From positions 1,116,001-1,180,000 of the forward strand of contig NZ_LN879457.1 in assembly GCF_001403615.1 (NCBI RefSeq): 64,000 bases of DNA, written 5' to 3'. The DNA is from Desnuesiella massiliensis (GTDB lineage: Bacteria > Bacillota > Clostridia > Clostridiales > Clostridiaceae). Of the stretch, positions 1 to 7,610 are shown in pieces. A program made the translations under genes and the position numbers. Each line of letters starts with the position of its first letter. The stretch's first letter is position 1. A model generated the notes under the pieces. The model did no database searches. It had not been told where the DNA came from and was given only the letters and a program-made list of their open reading frames with translations.

Positions 1-1
1 T

Positions 2-169
2 GCACTTCATCATTATGAGCTTCCGCCTATACATTACACCGTAATAACCATAGCAGCAAAACAGATGGGAGTAGGGGGAGACGACAGTTGGGGTGCGCCG
101 GTGCATCAGGAATATCTCATTGATTCTTCTAAGGACATAAATTTTGAATTTATTATAGGAAAATGTTGA
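2..169 (+). CDS. Beta-galactosidase (GH2 family), C-terminal fragment
   Basis: The last 55 codons of a gene that enters from the left edge, read in the frame starting at base 2 and ending at TGA 167-169. The translated tail contains QMGVGGDDSWGAPVHQEY, the conserved C-terminal region of the LacZ-type beta-sandwich domain of GH2 beta-galactosidases. The full enzyme hydrolyses terminal beta-galactosides such as lactose. The catalytic domain lies outside the window, so activity and exact substrate cannot be judged. A strong hairpin terminator follows about 35 bases later. Confidence 0.85.
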   Translation, partial: ALHHYELPPIHYTVITIAAKQMGVGGDDSWGAPVHQEYLIDSSKDINFEFIIGKC

Positions 170-203
170 TACTAAAATATTTAAAACTGCTAGATTCATT
201 AGA

Positions 204-235
204 CTGCTGACAAGGATATCCTGTCAGCAGTTTTT
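204..235 (+). terminator. Terminator of the beta-galactosidase gene
   Basis: Stem CTGCTGACA / TGTCAGCAG (9 bp) around a short, itself palindromic loop, followed by TTTTT. It lies just after the galactosidase stop codon. Confidence 0.85.
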
Positions 236-252
236 ACTTCTAAAAAATAGGA

Positions 253-286
253 AACAGCCGCAGACTTATATAGATCTATGGCTGTT
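253..286 (-). terminator. Terminator of the LacI-family gene
   Basis: Read on the minus strand, AACAGCC pairs with GGCTGTT and is followed by a T-rich stretch. The stop codon of the regulator lies inside the loop. Confidence 0.6.
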
Positions 287-1304
287 CTTTATAAACGATA
301 TCTTTAATGCTATTTTTTATTATTAATTCAGGATCTAAGCATATGTTTTTACATTCTAACTCCTTATTTTGAATGTGGTTAAGCATAACATCACAAGCTA
401 CTGTTCCTAGCTCTGAGACCTTTTGATCAATAGAAGTTATTTGCATGTCTATTAAAAAATCATTTAACAAATTATCATAACTAACAATAGACAGATCCTC
501 TGGAACTCTTATGTTTTCTTCTCTTAGGCGCTTTAGCAAACCAAGTGCCATCATGTCATTGGAAACAAATACAGCTGTTGTATTATTCTTTATTATCATA
601 TCTCCTGCTGCATATCCGCTTTTTATGTGATAATCTCCTTCGATTATAAAGTCACTTTCTATTGAGAGCCCATGCTCCTCCATGGCTTTTTTATAGCCTT
701 CAAACCTTGATATTGAGTTCTGTGAATTAATAGAATTTATAATGCAGGAGATTCTTCTATGTCCATGGTTAATTAAATTTTTTGTAGCTAAATAAGCTCC
801 TTTTACGTTGTCAAAATATACTTTATTACAATCAAAGTCAGGAAAAATTCTATCTATCATTACGTAGGGTATAGTTAGCTTATTTAGCTTGGAGCATATA
901 TCTTCCTGATGGTTGTAGGCAGAATTAGAAATAGTAATAAACAAACCATCGATGCCCCTAGATAATAATAGATCAATTAAATTAAGGTCTTGAGTATATT
1001 CATCATTAGAATTCACAATAATAAGGGTATATCCAAATTGTCTGCAATAATTTTCTATGGCTTTTGTAAGCCTTGAGAAAAATATATTCTCAATATCAGG
1101 GATAATAAGGCCAAAGGTCTTAGTTTCCTTTGTAATCAAACTTCTTGCATTGATATTTGGAGTATAATTGTTATCCTCTGCAATTTTTTTTATTAGTGCC
1201 TTTTTTTCTTCAGAGATTCTGCAGGGTTTATCATTTAAAACTAATGAAACAGCACTAATAGACACATTTGCCTCTTTAGCAATATCTTTTAACTTAAAAC
1301 TCAT
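276..1304 (-). CDS. LacI-family transcriptional regulator
   Basis: A 342-residue repressor-type regulator. The N-terminus (KLKDIAKEANVSISAVSLVLN) is the LacI-family helix-turn-helix plus hinge, followed by a periplasmic-binding-protein-like sensor domain with typical segments (FGLIIPDIENIFFSRL, AVFVSNDMMALGLL). I chose the ATG at 1302-1304 because it has a GGTGAT ribosome site five bases upstream; the ATG five codons earlier has none. It is divergent from the GNAT-ribokinase-nucleoside hydrolase operon, and two identical palindromes flank that operon's promoter, so it most likely represses the operon and responds to a ribose- or nucleoside-derived ligand. The ligand is inference. Confidence 0.9.
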   Translation of the reverse strand: MSFKLKDIAKEANVSISAVSLVLNDKPCRISEEKKALIKKIAEDNNYTPNINARSLITKETKTFGLIIPDIENIFFSRLTKAIENYCRQFGYTLIIVNSNDEYTQDLNLIDLLLSRGIDGLFITISNSAYNHQEDICSKLNKLTIPYVMIDRIFPDFDCNKVYFDNVKGAYLATKNLINHGHRRISCIINSINSQNSISRFEGYKKAMEEHGLSIESDFIIEGDYHIKSGYAAGDMIIKNNTTAVFVSNDMMALGLLKRLREENIRVPEDLSIVSYDNLLNDFLIDMQITSIDQKVSELGTVACDVMLNHIQNKELECKNICLDPELIIKNSIKDIVYKEQP

Positions 1305-1371
1305 TTTAATCACCAGCATAATTATAACATACTATTGATGAATTAGTAATAAAAACTTAGAAAACAAGTGG

Positions 1372-1383
1372 TAAAACGTTTTA
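1372..1383. promoter_or_regulatory. LacI-family operator 1
   Basis: Perfect 12-bp palindrome TAAAACGTTTTA with the central CG typical of LacI-family operators. It lies 13 bases upstream of the -35 box and is identical to the copy at 1440-1451. Confidence 0.75.
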
Positions 1384-1396
1384 TTTTCTCAGTGTA

Positions 1397-1425
1397 TTGA
1401 CAATATGTATTTGTGATGGTATCAT
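1397..1425 (+). promoter_or_regulatory. Sigma-A promoter of the nucleoside operon
   Basis: TTGACA at 1397-1402, a 17-base spacer, TATCAT at 1420-1425. This is a near-consensus vegetative promoter, bracketed by the two TAAAACGTTTTA operators, so repression by occlusion or looping is plausible. Confidence 0.8.
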
Positions 1426-1439
1426 GTAATTAAAGTTAG

Positions 1440-1451
1440 TAAAACGTTTTA
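1440..1451. promoter_or_regulatory. LacI-family operator 2
   Basis: Second perfect TAAAACGTTTTA palindrome, 68 bp from the first centre to centre. It lies just downstream of the -10 box, where bound repressor would block initiation. Confidence 0.75.
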
Positions 1452-1467
1452 TCAAGGAGTTGATGGC

Positions 1468-1884
1468 ATGCATATTGTAGAAAATGGATTGACATGGGAT
1501 ATTTATGACTCCATAAGAAGATATGCAAATATGCAGCAATATGAAAAGGATGACATTATTGAGGCTTTGAAAAATACGCTTTATAGTGTTGTGATATATG
1601 ATAATGAAAATCCAATAGCCATTGGACGTGTAGTAGGGGATGGGAGGATCACATTCTTTATAAAAGATGTAGTAGTTCATCCGAGTTATAGATGTAAGCA
1701 TGTTGGAACTATGGTTGTTAATAGTTTATTAGATTATATAGAATCCTGTAGTTGTAAGCACCCATATATAGGGTTGATGGCAATGCCAAATACAGAAGGC
1801 TTCTATGAAAAGTTTGGTTTTATTATAAGACCCAATGAACTATTTGGATCTGGAATGATATGCTTGAATAGAAAGAAGGTATGA
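1468..1884 (+). CDS. GNAT-family N-acetyltransferase
   Basis: A 138-residue single-domain GNAT protein. The acetyl-CoA-binding segment is visible as VVVHPSYRCKHVGTMVVNSLLDY (motif A, R-x-x-x-V-G), followed by EGFYEKFGF, the usual C-terminal motif B. The start has a clear AAGGAGT ribosome site. It is the first gene of the operon, six bases before ribokinase, so it is controlled with sugar/nucleoside catabolism. The substrate is unknown, and an acetyltransferase is an unusual partner for these enzymes. Confidence 0.85.
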   Translation: MHIVENGLTWDIYDSIRRYANMQQYEKDDIIEALKNTLYSVVIYDNENPIAIGRVVGDGRITFFIKDVVVHPSYRCKHVGTMVVNSLLDYIESCSCKHPYIGLMAMPNTEGFYEKFGFIIRPNELFGSGMICLNRKKV

Positions 1885-1890
1885 GATGAT

Positions 1891-2805
1891 ATGAAAAAAG
1901 TTATTGTAGTAGGAAGTCTTAATATGGATCTTGCCATAAAAGTGGATAAGATTCCTAATGAAGGTGAAACCATTCATGGACATGAATTTTTGATGAATAA
2001 CGGTGGCAAAGGAGGTAATCAAGCAATCGCTGCGGTAAGATCTGGCGCAAATACATTATTTATTGGAAGTGTAGGCAGGGACTCCTTTGGTAATACAATA
2101 TTAGAATCTTTAAAAAGCAATGGTGTTAATGTAGATTCTATGGAAATTCAAGAAAATGAATCTACAGGATTAGCCATGATCATTTGTCATAATAAGGATA
2201 ATAGAATTATTTTAAATCCAGGAGCAAATTTCTCTTTAAGTTATAGTTTTGCAAAGGACAAGTTATCCAAGCTTGCTCAAGAGGGAGATTATTTTGTAAC
2301 ACAATTTGAAAACGATTTTGATACAACTCTTCAATTGCTTGAGTATGCAAAAAGCATTGGAATGAAAACTATACTAAATCCAGCTCCTGCTAAGGTTTTT
2401 CCAGATGAATTCTATAAATATATTGATATTCTTGTACTTAATCAGAGCGAATGTGAAATACTAACTCACATTTATCCAAAAACCATAGAAGAATGTGAAA
2501 GAGTTGGACAAATTCTTAGAAGCAAGGGCACAGAAAATGTTGTTATTACATTAGGAGAAATAGGAAGTGTAACCATAACAGATAAAGAAATTATTAAGGT
2601 AAATGCATATAAGGTTGAAGTAGTTGATTCTACTGCAGCAGGAGATTCTTTCATAGGAGCAATGGCAGCGCAATTATCCTTTGGATACTCTTTAAAGGAA
2701 GCGTTAGAATATGCCACAAAAGCATCTGCTATAACAGTTACAAGAAAAGGCGCTCAAATATCTATTCCAAGCAGTGAAGAGATAAATAAATTTTTTCAAA
2801 GATAA
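1891..2805 (+). CDS. rbsK: Ribokinase
   Basis: A 304-residue PfkB-family kinase that phosphorylates D-ribose to ribose 5-phosphate with ATP. The N-terminal signature GSLNMDLAIKVDKIPNEGET, the sugar-binding glycines GGKGGNQAIAA (about residues 37-47) and the C-terminal DSTAAGDSFIGA (about 246-257, with the catalytic Asp in AAGD) are all intact. Its length fits bacterial RbsK. It is followed after 14 bases by a nucleoside hydrolase, whose product ribose is the expected substrate. No ribose ABC transporter is nearby, which supports ribose being produced inside the cell from nucleosides. Confidence 0.93.
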   Translation: MKKVIVVGSLNMDLAIKVDKIPNEGETIHGHEFLMNNGGKGGNQAIAAVRSGANTLFIGSVGRDSFGNTILESLKSNGVNVDSMEIQENESTGLAMIICHNKDNRIILNPGANFSLSYSFAKDKLSKLAQEGDYFVTQFENDFDTTLQLLEYAKSIGMKTILNPAPAKVFPDEFYKYIDILVLNQSECEILTHIYPKTIEECERVGQILRSKGTENVVITLGEIGSVTITDKEIIKVNAYKVEVVDSTAAGDSFIGAMAAQLSFGYSLKEALEYATKASAITVTRKGAQISIPSSEEINKFFQR

Positions 2806-2819
2806 AAGGAGGATAAATC

Positions 2820-3743
2820 ATGGAAAACAAAAGGAAAATAATAATTGATACGGACCCAGGCATCGATGATGCTATAGCTATTGCAATAGCTCTATTCTCA
2901 GAAGAATTAGACGTAAAACTTATAACAACCGTAGCCGGAAATGTTAGCCTTGACTTAGTAACTGAGAATACATTGAGATTACTAACGTTTTTCGGTAAAA
3001 ATATACTTGTAGCAAAAGGCGCAGAAGAGCCATTGCTTCAAAAATTTGACGATGCAAAAAATGTTCATGGAGCATCAGGGATGGACGGATATGATTTTGG
3101 AGAGCCAAATCGAAGTAATCTATTAAAGGTGCATGCAGTAAATGCAATGAGAAGGACTATTATAGAAAGTGATACTCCTGTAACTATTGCAGCTATTGGG
3201 CCAATGACAAATGTGGCATTACTATTAAAGATGTACCCAGAAGTTAAAAGTAATATTGATGAAATTGTATTCATGGGTGGCTCTTTAACTAGAGGAAACA
3301 AGACTGTCATGGGAGAATTCAACATAGCAACGGATCCTGAGGCAGCTAAAATCGTATTTTCTAGTGGAGTAAAACTTGCAATGGCAGGATTAGATGTAGG
3401 ACTCAAAGCATTAGTTTATCCTGAAGATAGTGAAAAAATAAAAATCATGGGCAAAACTGGAGATATGATGTATTCATTATTCCAAAAGTATAGGGGCGGA
3501 AGCTTTAAGACAGGACTAAAAATGTACGACAGTTGTGCTATCGCATATTTACTTTGTCCAGAGATGTATGAAATAGCAGATACATTTATAGATGTTGAAA
3601 CTCAAAGCAATTTAACACTTGGTTGTACTATAGTAGACTTAAAAGGATATTTAAGAAAATCTCCTAATGCAAAAGTATGTACAGATATAAACCCAGAAAT
3701 TTTTAAACAATGGTTTATGAGTTCAATTGAAAAATGCATATAA
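2820..3743 (+). CDS. Inosine/uridine-preferring nucleoside hydrolase family protein
   Basis: A 307-residue IunH/Rih-family enzyme, expected to split the N-glycosidic bond of ribonucleosides into base and ribose. The calcium-binding signature DTDPGIDDAIAIAIAL lies at the N-terminus (residues 9-24). TIAAIGPMTNVALLL and EIVFMGGSLTRGN are further family motifs, and GEFNIATDPEAAKIVF carries the conserved N-x-x-x-D-P-E-A-A. The GAGGATAAATC region before the ATG gives a good ribosome site. It sits between ribokinase and a permease. Base preference cannot be read from the sequence. Confidence 0.92.
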   Translation: MENKRKIIIDTDPGIDDAIAIAIALFSEELDVKLITTVAGNVSLDLVTENTLRLLTFFGKNILVAKGAEEPLLQKFDDAKNVHGASGMDGYDFGEPNRSNLLKVHAVNAMRRTIIESDTPVTIAAIGPMTNVALLLKMYPEVKSNIDEIVFMGGSLTRGNKTVMGEFNIATDPEAAKIVFSSGVKLAMAGLDVGLKALVYPEDSEKIKIMGKTGDMMYSLFQKYRGGSFKTGLKMYDSCAIAYLLCPEMYEIADTFIDVETQSNLTLGCTIVDLKGYLRKSPNAKVCTDINPEIFKQWFMSSIEKCI

Positions 3744-3768
3744 ATAAATAGAGAGAGAGGATAATATT

Positions 3769-5175
3769 ATGAACAATTTTATTATGTATTCAACAGCAAT
3801 TATAGCCATTGCACTAGTAGTATATATGTTAATAAAGAAAATGGACATAAAAATTACATTGTTTGCCATAGGATTAGTGTTACTTTATATAGCTATAGCT
3901 ATGGGTACGGGAATGGGAATTAAGGGTTTTGCTTCGACAGGAGCCTTAATGTTTGACCCTTTAAAGGCTGCAGCAGACATCTTTAAACAAACCTTATCAG
4001 AAGCAGGATTTATAATTTTAATTTTAGGTGGATACTCTGCCTATATGAGTAAAATTGGGGCTAACGATGTAACTGTAAATGTGCTTACAAAGCCTATATC
4101 TAAAATTAAATCAGCGTATATTTTAGTTCCTATTGTGTTTTTAATTGGTAATTTACTTTCATTAGTAATCCCTAGTGCATCTAATCTAGCTATCATATTA
4201 TTAGCTACATTATTCCCAGTGTTAAAAAAATCAGGTATGAGTACTTTAACAGCAGCAGCAGTTATAGCTACCACTGCAACAGTAATGCCAACGCCTCTTG
4301 GAAGTGACAATGTTGCTATCGCTAAAGAGTTAGCAAAATATCCTGCTTATGCTGGATTATCAGTAACTGATTATGTGGTGAAATATCATGCTATGGTTTC
4401 AATTCCTACCTTAGGTGTTATGGCAATTTTACATTACTTCTGGCAAAAATATATGGATAAAAAAGATCCGAGAATAGCGGAGGATGAAAAAATCGACATA
4501 AAGAATGTTGATGAAATTAAAGGTTCCTCTCTATTTAAAACAGTATATGCTTTATTACCTTTATTGCCAATCTTAATGCTTATAGCTATTTATTTAACAG
4601 GCTGGAAGGTTACACTATCAGTAGAAGTAGCTTCAATAGTAAGTTTTATCATTGCAATTTGCTGCGAGTTAATTAGAAACAAAGGAAACAAAAAAGTACT
4701 AGATGATACAGAGGCTTTCTTTAAGGGAATGGCTAGTGGTATGTCTATAGTAGCTTTATTAGTAGCTGCTAGTGTATTTGTAACAGGATTAAAAGCAATA
4801 GGTCTAATAAATACATTACAAACAGCTATGATTTCAACTAAAGGAACAGGTATGGGAATTATACTTCCACTTATATTAGTAGCATTATCTTTGCTTATTG
4901 TATTGTTATCTGGAAGTGGAACTGCTTTATTCTTTGCAATGATTCCATTGATGGTACCTCTAGCAGAAGCAGCTGGAATCAGTCCTATTGCCCTTTCAGT
5001 GCCAATGGGATTAGCTGGAAACTTAATGAGAGCAGTTTCACCAGTGGCGGCAGTTACGGTGATTGTAGCAGGTTCAGTAAAGAAACCGGCTTTAGAAGTG
5101 GTAAGAAGAACTGCAGTACCAATGATTGGTGGAGTTATATTTATGTTTATTCTATCAATGATTCTATTCCTATAG
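3769..5175 (+). CDS. DcuC-family (C4-dicarboxylate-type) membrane transporter; probable nucleoside permease by context
   Basis: A 468-residue protein made almost wholly of hydrophobic segments (about 12 predicted). It resembles the anaerobic C4-dicarboxylate carrier DcuC family in its N-terminal half (GGYSAYMSKIGA, PSASNLAIILLATLFP, TATVMPTPLGSDN) and the C-terminal SGSGTALFFAMIPLMVPLA. Start: ATG after GAGAGAGGATAATATT. As the last gene of the ribokinase-nucleoside hydrolase operon it more plausibly imports nucleosides than dicarboxylates; this is inference from position. A long-stem terminator follows. Confidence 0.8.
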   Translation: MNNFIMYSTAIIAIALVVYMLIKKMDIKITLFAIGLVLLYIAIAMGTGMGIKGFASTGALMFDPLKAAADIFKQTLSEAGFIILILGGYSAYMSKIGANDVTVNVLTKPISKIKSAYILVPIVFLIGNLLSLVIPSASNLAIILLATLFPVLKKSGMSTLTAAAVIATTATVMPTPLGSDNVAIAKELAKYPAYAGLSVTDYVVKYHAMVSIPTLGVMAILHYFWQKYMDKKDPRIAEDEKIDIKNVDEIKGSSLFKTVYALLPLLPILMLIAIYLTGWKVTLSVEVASIVSFIIAICCELIRNKGNKKVLDDTEAFFKGMASGMSIVALLVAASVFVTGLKAIGLINTLQTAMISTKGTGMGIILPLILVALSLLIVLLSGSGTALFFAMIPLMVPLAEAAGISPIALSVPMGLAGNLMRAVSPVAAVTVIVAGSVKKPALEVVRRTAVPMIGGVIFMFILSMILFL

Positions 5176-5233
5176 AATAATAGTAGATACCTAAAATAAT
5201 CATGAAATTAATGAAAAAAATAGTTTAAAAGTG

Positions 5234-5315
5234 AGCACCTAATCTAAGTGAAGTTCATTTAATATGATTATATCATAATATTTGGATGGTCTTCAGAGGA
5301 TTAGGTGCTTTTTGT
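5234..5315 (+). terminator. Terminator of the nucleoside operon
   Basis: Stem AGCACCTAATC (5234-5244) / GATTAGGTGCT (5299-5309), 11 bp, followed by TTTTTG. The intervening 54 bases are themselves partly self-complementary. Confidence 0.8.
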
Positions 5316-5368
5316 TTTAATTAAATATGATAAAATAGAATTATTATGTAAAAATAGGGGGAATAAAG

Positions 5369-5983
5369 ATGAATAAAAATAGAAAGAAATTAATAGCTAT
5401 TACAATAATATTATGTACAATATTCTTTAGTGGTTGTGCTTTATTACAGCGAGAAGCAGGAAAAATCAAAGAGGCATTAAAAGGAAGAGATGCAATAATA
5501 CAAACCTATGATGAAGAAAGTAATATTATTGATAGAATTGAGGGAAAATCTATAAGTGTAAGTACGGAGGATAAGTTTAATACAAAAGATGAAGAAGGTA
5601 AAACAATAAAGCAATCTTCAGTAATTAGCTTAACTATTGGTGGTAAGTCCATGGTTCATGTTGGCAGCAGTCTAATTTTATATGAAAAGGGATTGACTGA
5701 TGTTTTCAATGAATTTTCTAAAACAGCCAATATACAAAACATTGATAGATCCACTCCTTTTCTTAATAGAATGGTTAATGATATGAAAAATATCACTACA
5801 GGAAAAAGTAAGGTAATTTTAATAAGGTCACAATCAGGAAAGCCTTTGGCAACCTTTGTGGGTAACAAAGTTAGCTACTTTGCCACTGGAATAGATAAGA
5901 GCACAGGCATACAAATAGATGGCAAGTATATTTTTATTTATAGATGTGATTATACAATATATGATGCCGAATTGCTTAATTAA
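5369..5983 (+). CDS. Predicted lipoprotein (possibly DUF5052 family)
   Basis: A 204-residue secreted lipoprotein. A basic N-terminus (MNKNRKK), a hydrophobic stretch and the lipobox FSGC put the lipidated Cys near residue 23. The rest is hydrophilic and mixed alpha/beta, with no catalytic motif I recognise; the overall pattern recalls Firmicutes lipoproteins grouped as DUF5052, but that is from memory and weak. The start has a GGGGGAATAAAG ribosome site. It is flanked by terminators, so it is probably monocistronic. Function unknown. Confidence 0.8.
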   Translation: MNKNRKKLIAITIILCTIFFSGCALLQREAGKIKEALKGRDAIIQTYDEESNIIDRIEGKSISVSTEDKFNTKDEEGKTIKQSSVISLTIGGKSMVHVGSSLILYEKGLTDVFNEFSKTANIQNIDRSTPFLNRMVNDMKNITTGKSKVILIRSQSGKPLATFVGNKVSYFATGIDKSTGIQIDGKYIFIYRCDYTIYDAELLN

Positions 5984-6099
5984 GTAATAGAGTTTTAAAA
6001 TTTAGGACAAAGTTCTTGCTGTAAGAGTAGCTATTATAAGCATTATACCCTCTTAAATATCAAATGACCTTCGTATGTATAAATGTGGAGGTGGTTTCA

Positions 6100-6264
6100 G
6101 TGAGGATTAATTCATTAATTGGAGCTAGTAACTATGATGAAAGAAAAGACTTAAACGATAGACTTGGTATTGAAAAAAGAAAGCAAAATCTTAATAATGA
6201 GAAGATATCATTTTCTGAGGTTCTTAAAGATTTAAAGAAAAATATATATCCCAAAAACACTTAG
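6100..6264 (+). CDS. Small uncharacterised protein, 54 residues, GTG start
   Basis: The GTG at 6100 is the best start, because GGAGGT at 6087-6092 lies seven bases upstream; an in-frame ATG further up has no ribosome site. The product is charged, begins RINSLIGASNYDER and looks helical (KRKQNLNNEKISFSEVLKDL). No signal peptide or membrane segment. I do not recognise the family. A terminator follows directly, so it looks like an intact independent gene. Confidence 0.65.
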   Translation: MRINSLIGASNYDERKDLNDRLGIEKRKQNLNNEKISFSEVLKDLKKNIYPKNT

Positions 6265-6285
6265 AACTAATCTAGGTGTTTTTTT
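6255..6285 (+). terminator. Terminator after the 54-residue gene
   Basis: Stem AACACTTAGA / TCTAGGTGTT (10 bp with one G-U pair), five-base loop, then TTTTT. It overlaps the last codons of the small gene. Confidence 0.85.
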
Positions 6286-6457
6286 GATTTTGATAAATAG
6301 CATACTTTTATATAAATGACAAGGAGTTTTGAAAGTGGAGAAAGTACTAAAAAGAAAAAATATATTTCATTATACAAATAAAGCTTTTATTTGATAAATA
6401 TGGTAAAATATTCTTGGGGTTAAAAAATTGGATTATTATTTTTTGGGGGGAGAAAAA

Positions 6458-7519
6458 TTGAAAGGAAAGCATAAAAACAAAATTTATATTGACCCATTGA
6501 CGGGTCTACCAAATTTTTTTAAATTTATTGAATTAGATACTGTTAATATTTTTCAAAACAGAGGATCTTTTATCATATTTGATATGGTTGATTTTAATAC
6601 AATTAATAAAAAATATGGCAAAGAAATTGGAGATACAATTTTAAAGACATTATCAGAAGTGCTAAATAAAATATTGAAAGAACAAGGAAATTTCTATTTA
6701 TTCAGAACTGATGGAGATGAGTTCACCGTAATCTTACCTCAGGCGTCAAAGAATTATGCGGAAAAAATAGTAGGTGAAATTAAAGATAATTTTAATATTG
6801 CTATGTATCATCAGGGACTCTATGATATTGGAGTGCATACTTTAATATTAAGCTATGAAGATGGAATTTCATCAATAAATGAATTTTATGAAATGGTATT
6901 GAGGTACTCCTTAGATGAAATCAGTGAGAAAGATAAAAAATTTAGTCAAGAACGATGGTTAGAGCACATAATAAGAAGCTTCACTAGAAGAATTAAGGAA
7001 ACCTTATCCTTTTTTAATGATGCATATAATCTGGCTTTAACTGATGATGTATCTGGGCTTTCTAATCATAGAGCAGCTAAATTATATTTAAATCAGTTAA
7101 TAGAGGAGTACAGAGGTCAAATTAAAGAATTCTGCATACTATTTATTGATGGAGATAATCTCAAAAGATATAATCAAATAAGCTATGAGGCCGGCAATAA
7201 AATGATAAATGAACTTGCGCTATTAATTCGGGATTCTGTTAGAGAAAATGACAAGGTTTTCAGATGGTTATCGGGAGATGAGTTCTTAGTTATTCTAGAA
7301 AATTCATCCTATTTCGATGCATTAAAGGTAGCTGAGAGAATTAGAAGTGAGGTAGAAATAAATACCCAGGAATGGACCTATCCTATAACAGTGTCCATAG
7401 GTGTAGCTAATTATCCCACAGATGGATCAGATATGGAGGAAATAATAAAAAAGTCAGAGCAGGCAAATTATAAAGCTAAAATTACTGGTAAAAATAAAGT
7501 GATTACTTGGAGTAAATAA
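6458..7519 (+). CDS. Tandem GGDEF-domain protein
   Basis: A soluble protein of about 353 residues with two diguanylate-cyclase-type domains and no sensory or membrane segment. Domain 1 begins at DPLTGLPN and carries DGDEF (about residues 85-89); domain 2 begins near DDVSGLSNHRAAKL and carries SGDEF (about 272-276). The first Gly of the GGDEF motif is replaced in both, while the second Gly and the Asp/Glu are kept. Domain 2 also has an extra residue between the usual Arg and the motif. The start is uncertain: TTG 6458 has GGGGGGAG five bases before it; an in-frame TTG at 6428 is the alternative. Synthesis or sensing of cyclic di-GMP is likely, but activity is doubtful. Confidence 0.85.
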   Translation: MKGKHKNKIYIDPLTGLPNFFKFIELDTVNIFQNRGSFIIFDMVDFNTINKKYGKEIGDTILKTLSEVLNKILKEQGNFYLFRTDGDEFTVILPQASKNYAEKIVGEIKDNFNIAMYHQGLYDIGVHTLILSYEDGISSINEFYEMVLRYSLDEISEKDKKFSQERWLEHIIRSFTRRIKETLSFFNDAYNLALTDDVSGLSNHRAAKLYLNQLIEEYRGQIKEFCILFIDGDNLKRYNQISYEAGNKMINELALLIRDSVRENDKVFRWLSGDEFLVILENSSYFDALKVAERIRSEVEINTQEWTYPITVSIGVANYPTDGSDMEEIIKKSEQANYKAKITGKNKVITWSK

Positions 7520-7557
7520 ATATTAAATCACCAAATATAGTATAATACTACAAATAG

Positions 7558-7577
7558 GAATATATGTTTGGTATAAT
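7558..7577 (+). promoter_or_regulatory. Candidate LexA box and -10 element upstream of DNA polymerase IV
   Basis: GAATATATGTTT at 7558-7569 differs at one half-site base from the Firmicutes LexA pattern GAAC-N4-GTTY. It is followed at once by TATAAT (7572-7577), so a bound repressor would cover the promoter. No convincing -35 box is visible. SOS control is a reasonable but unproven reading. Confidence 0.4.
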
Positions 7578-7610
7578 TATATATGATATTTATATAAAGG
7601 GTGATTTATA

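Noticed and set aside
5234..5315. Long hairpin region after the DcuC-like gene considered as a riboswitch for the next gene
   Set aside because: It ends in an ordinary stem and T-run, has no known aptamer motif, and best fits the operon terminator.
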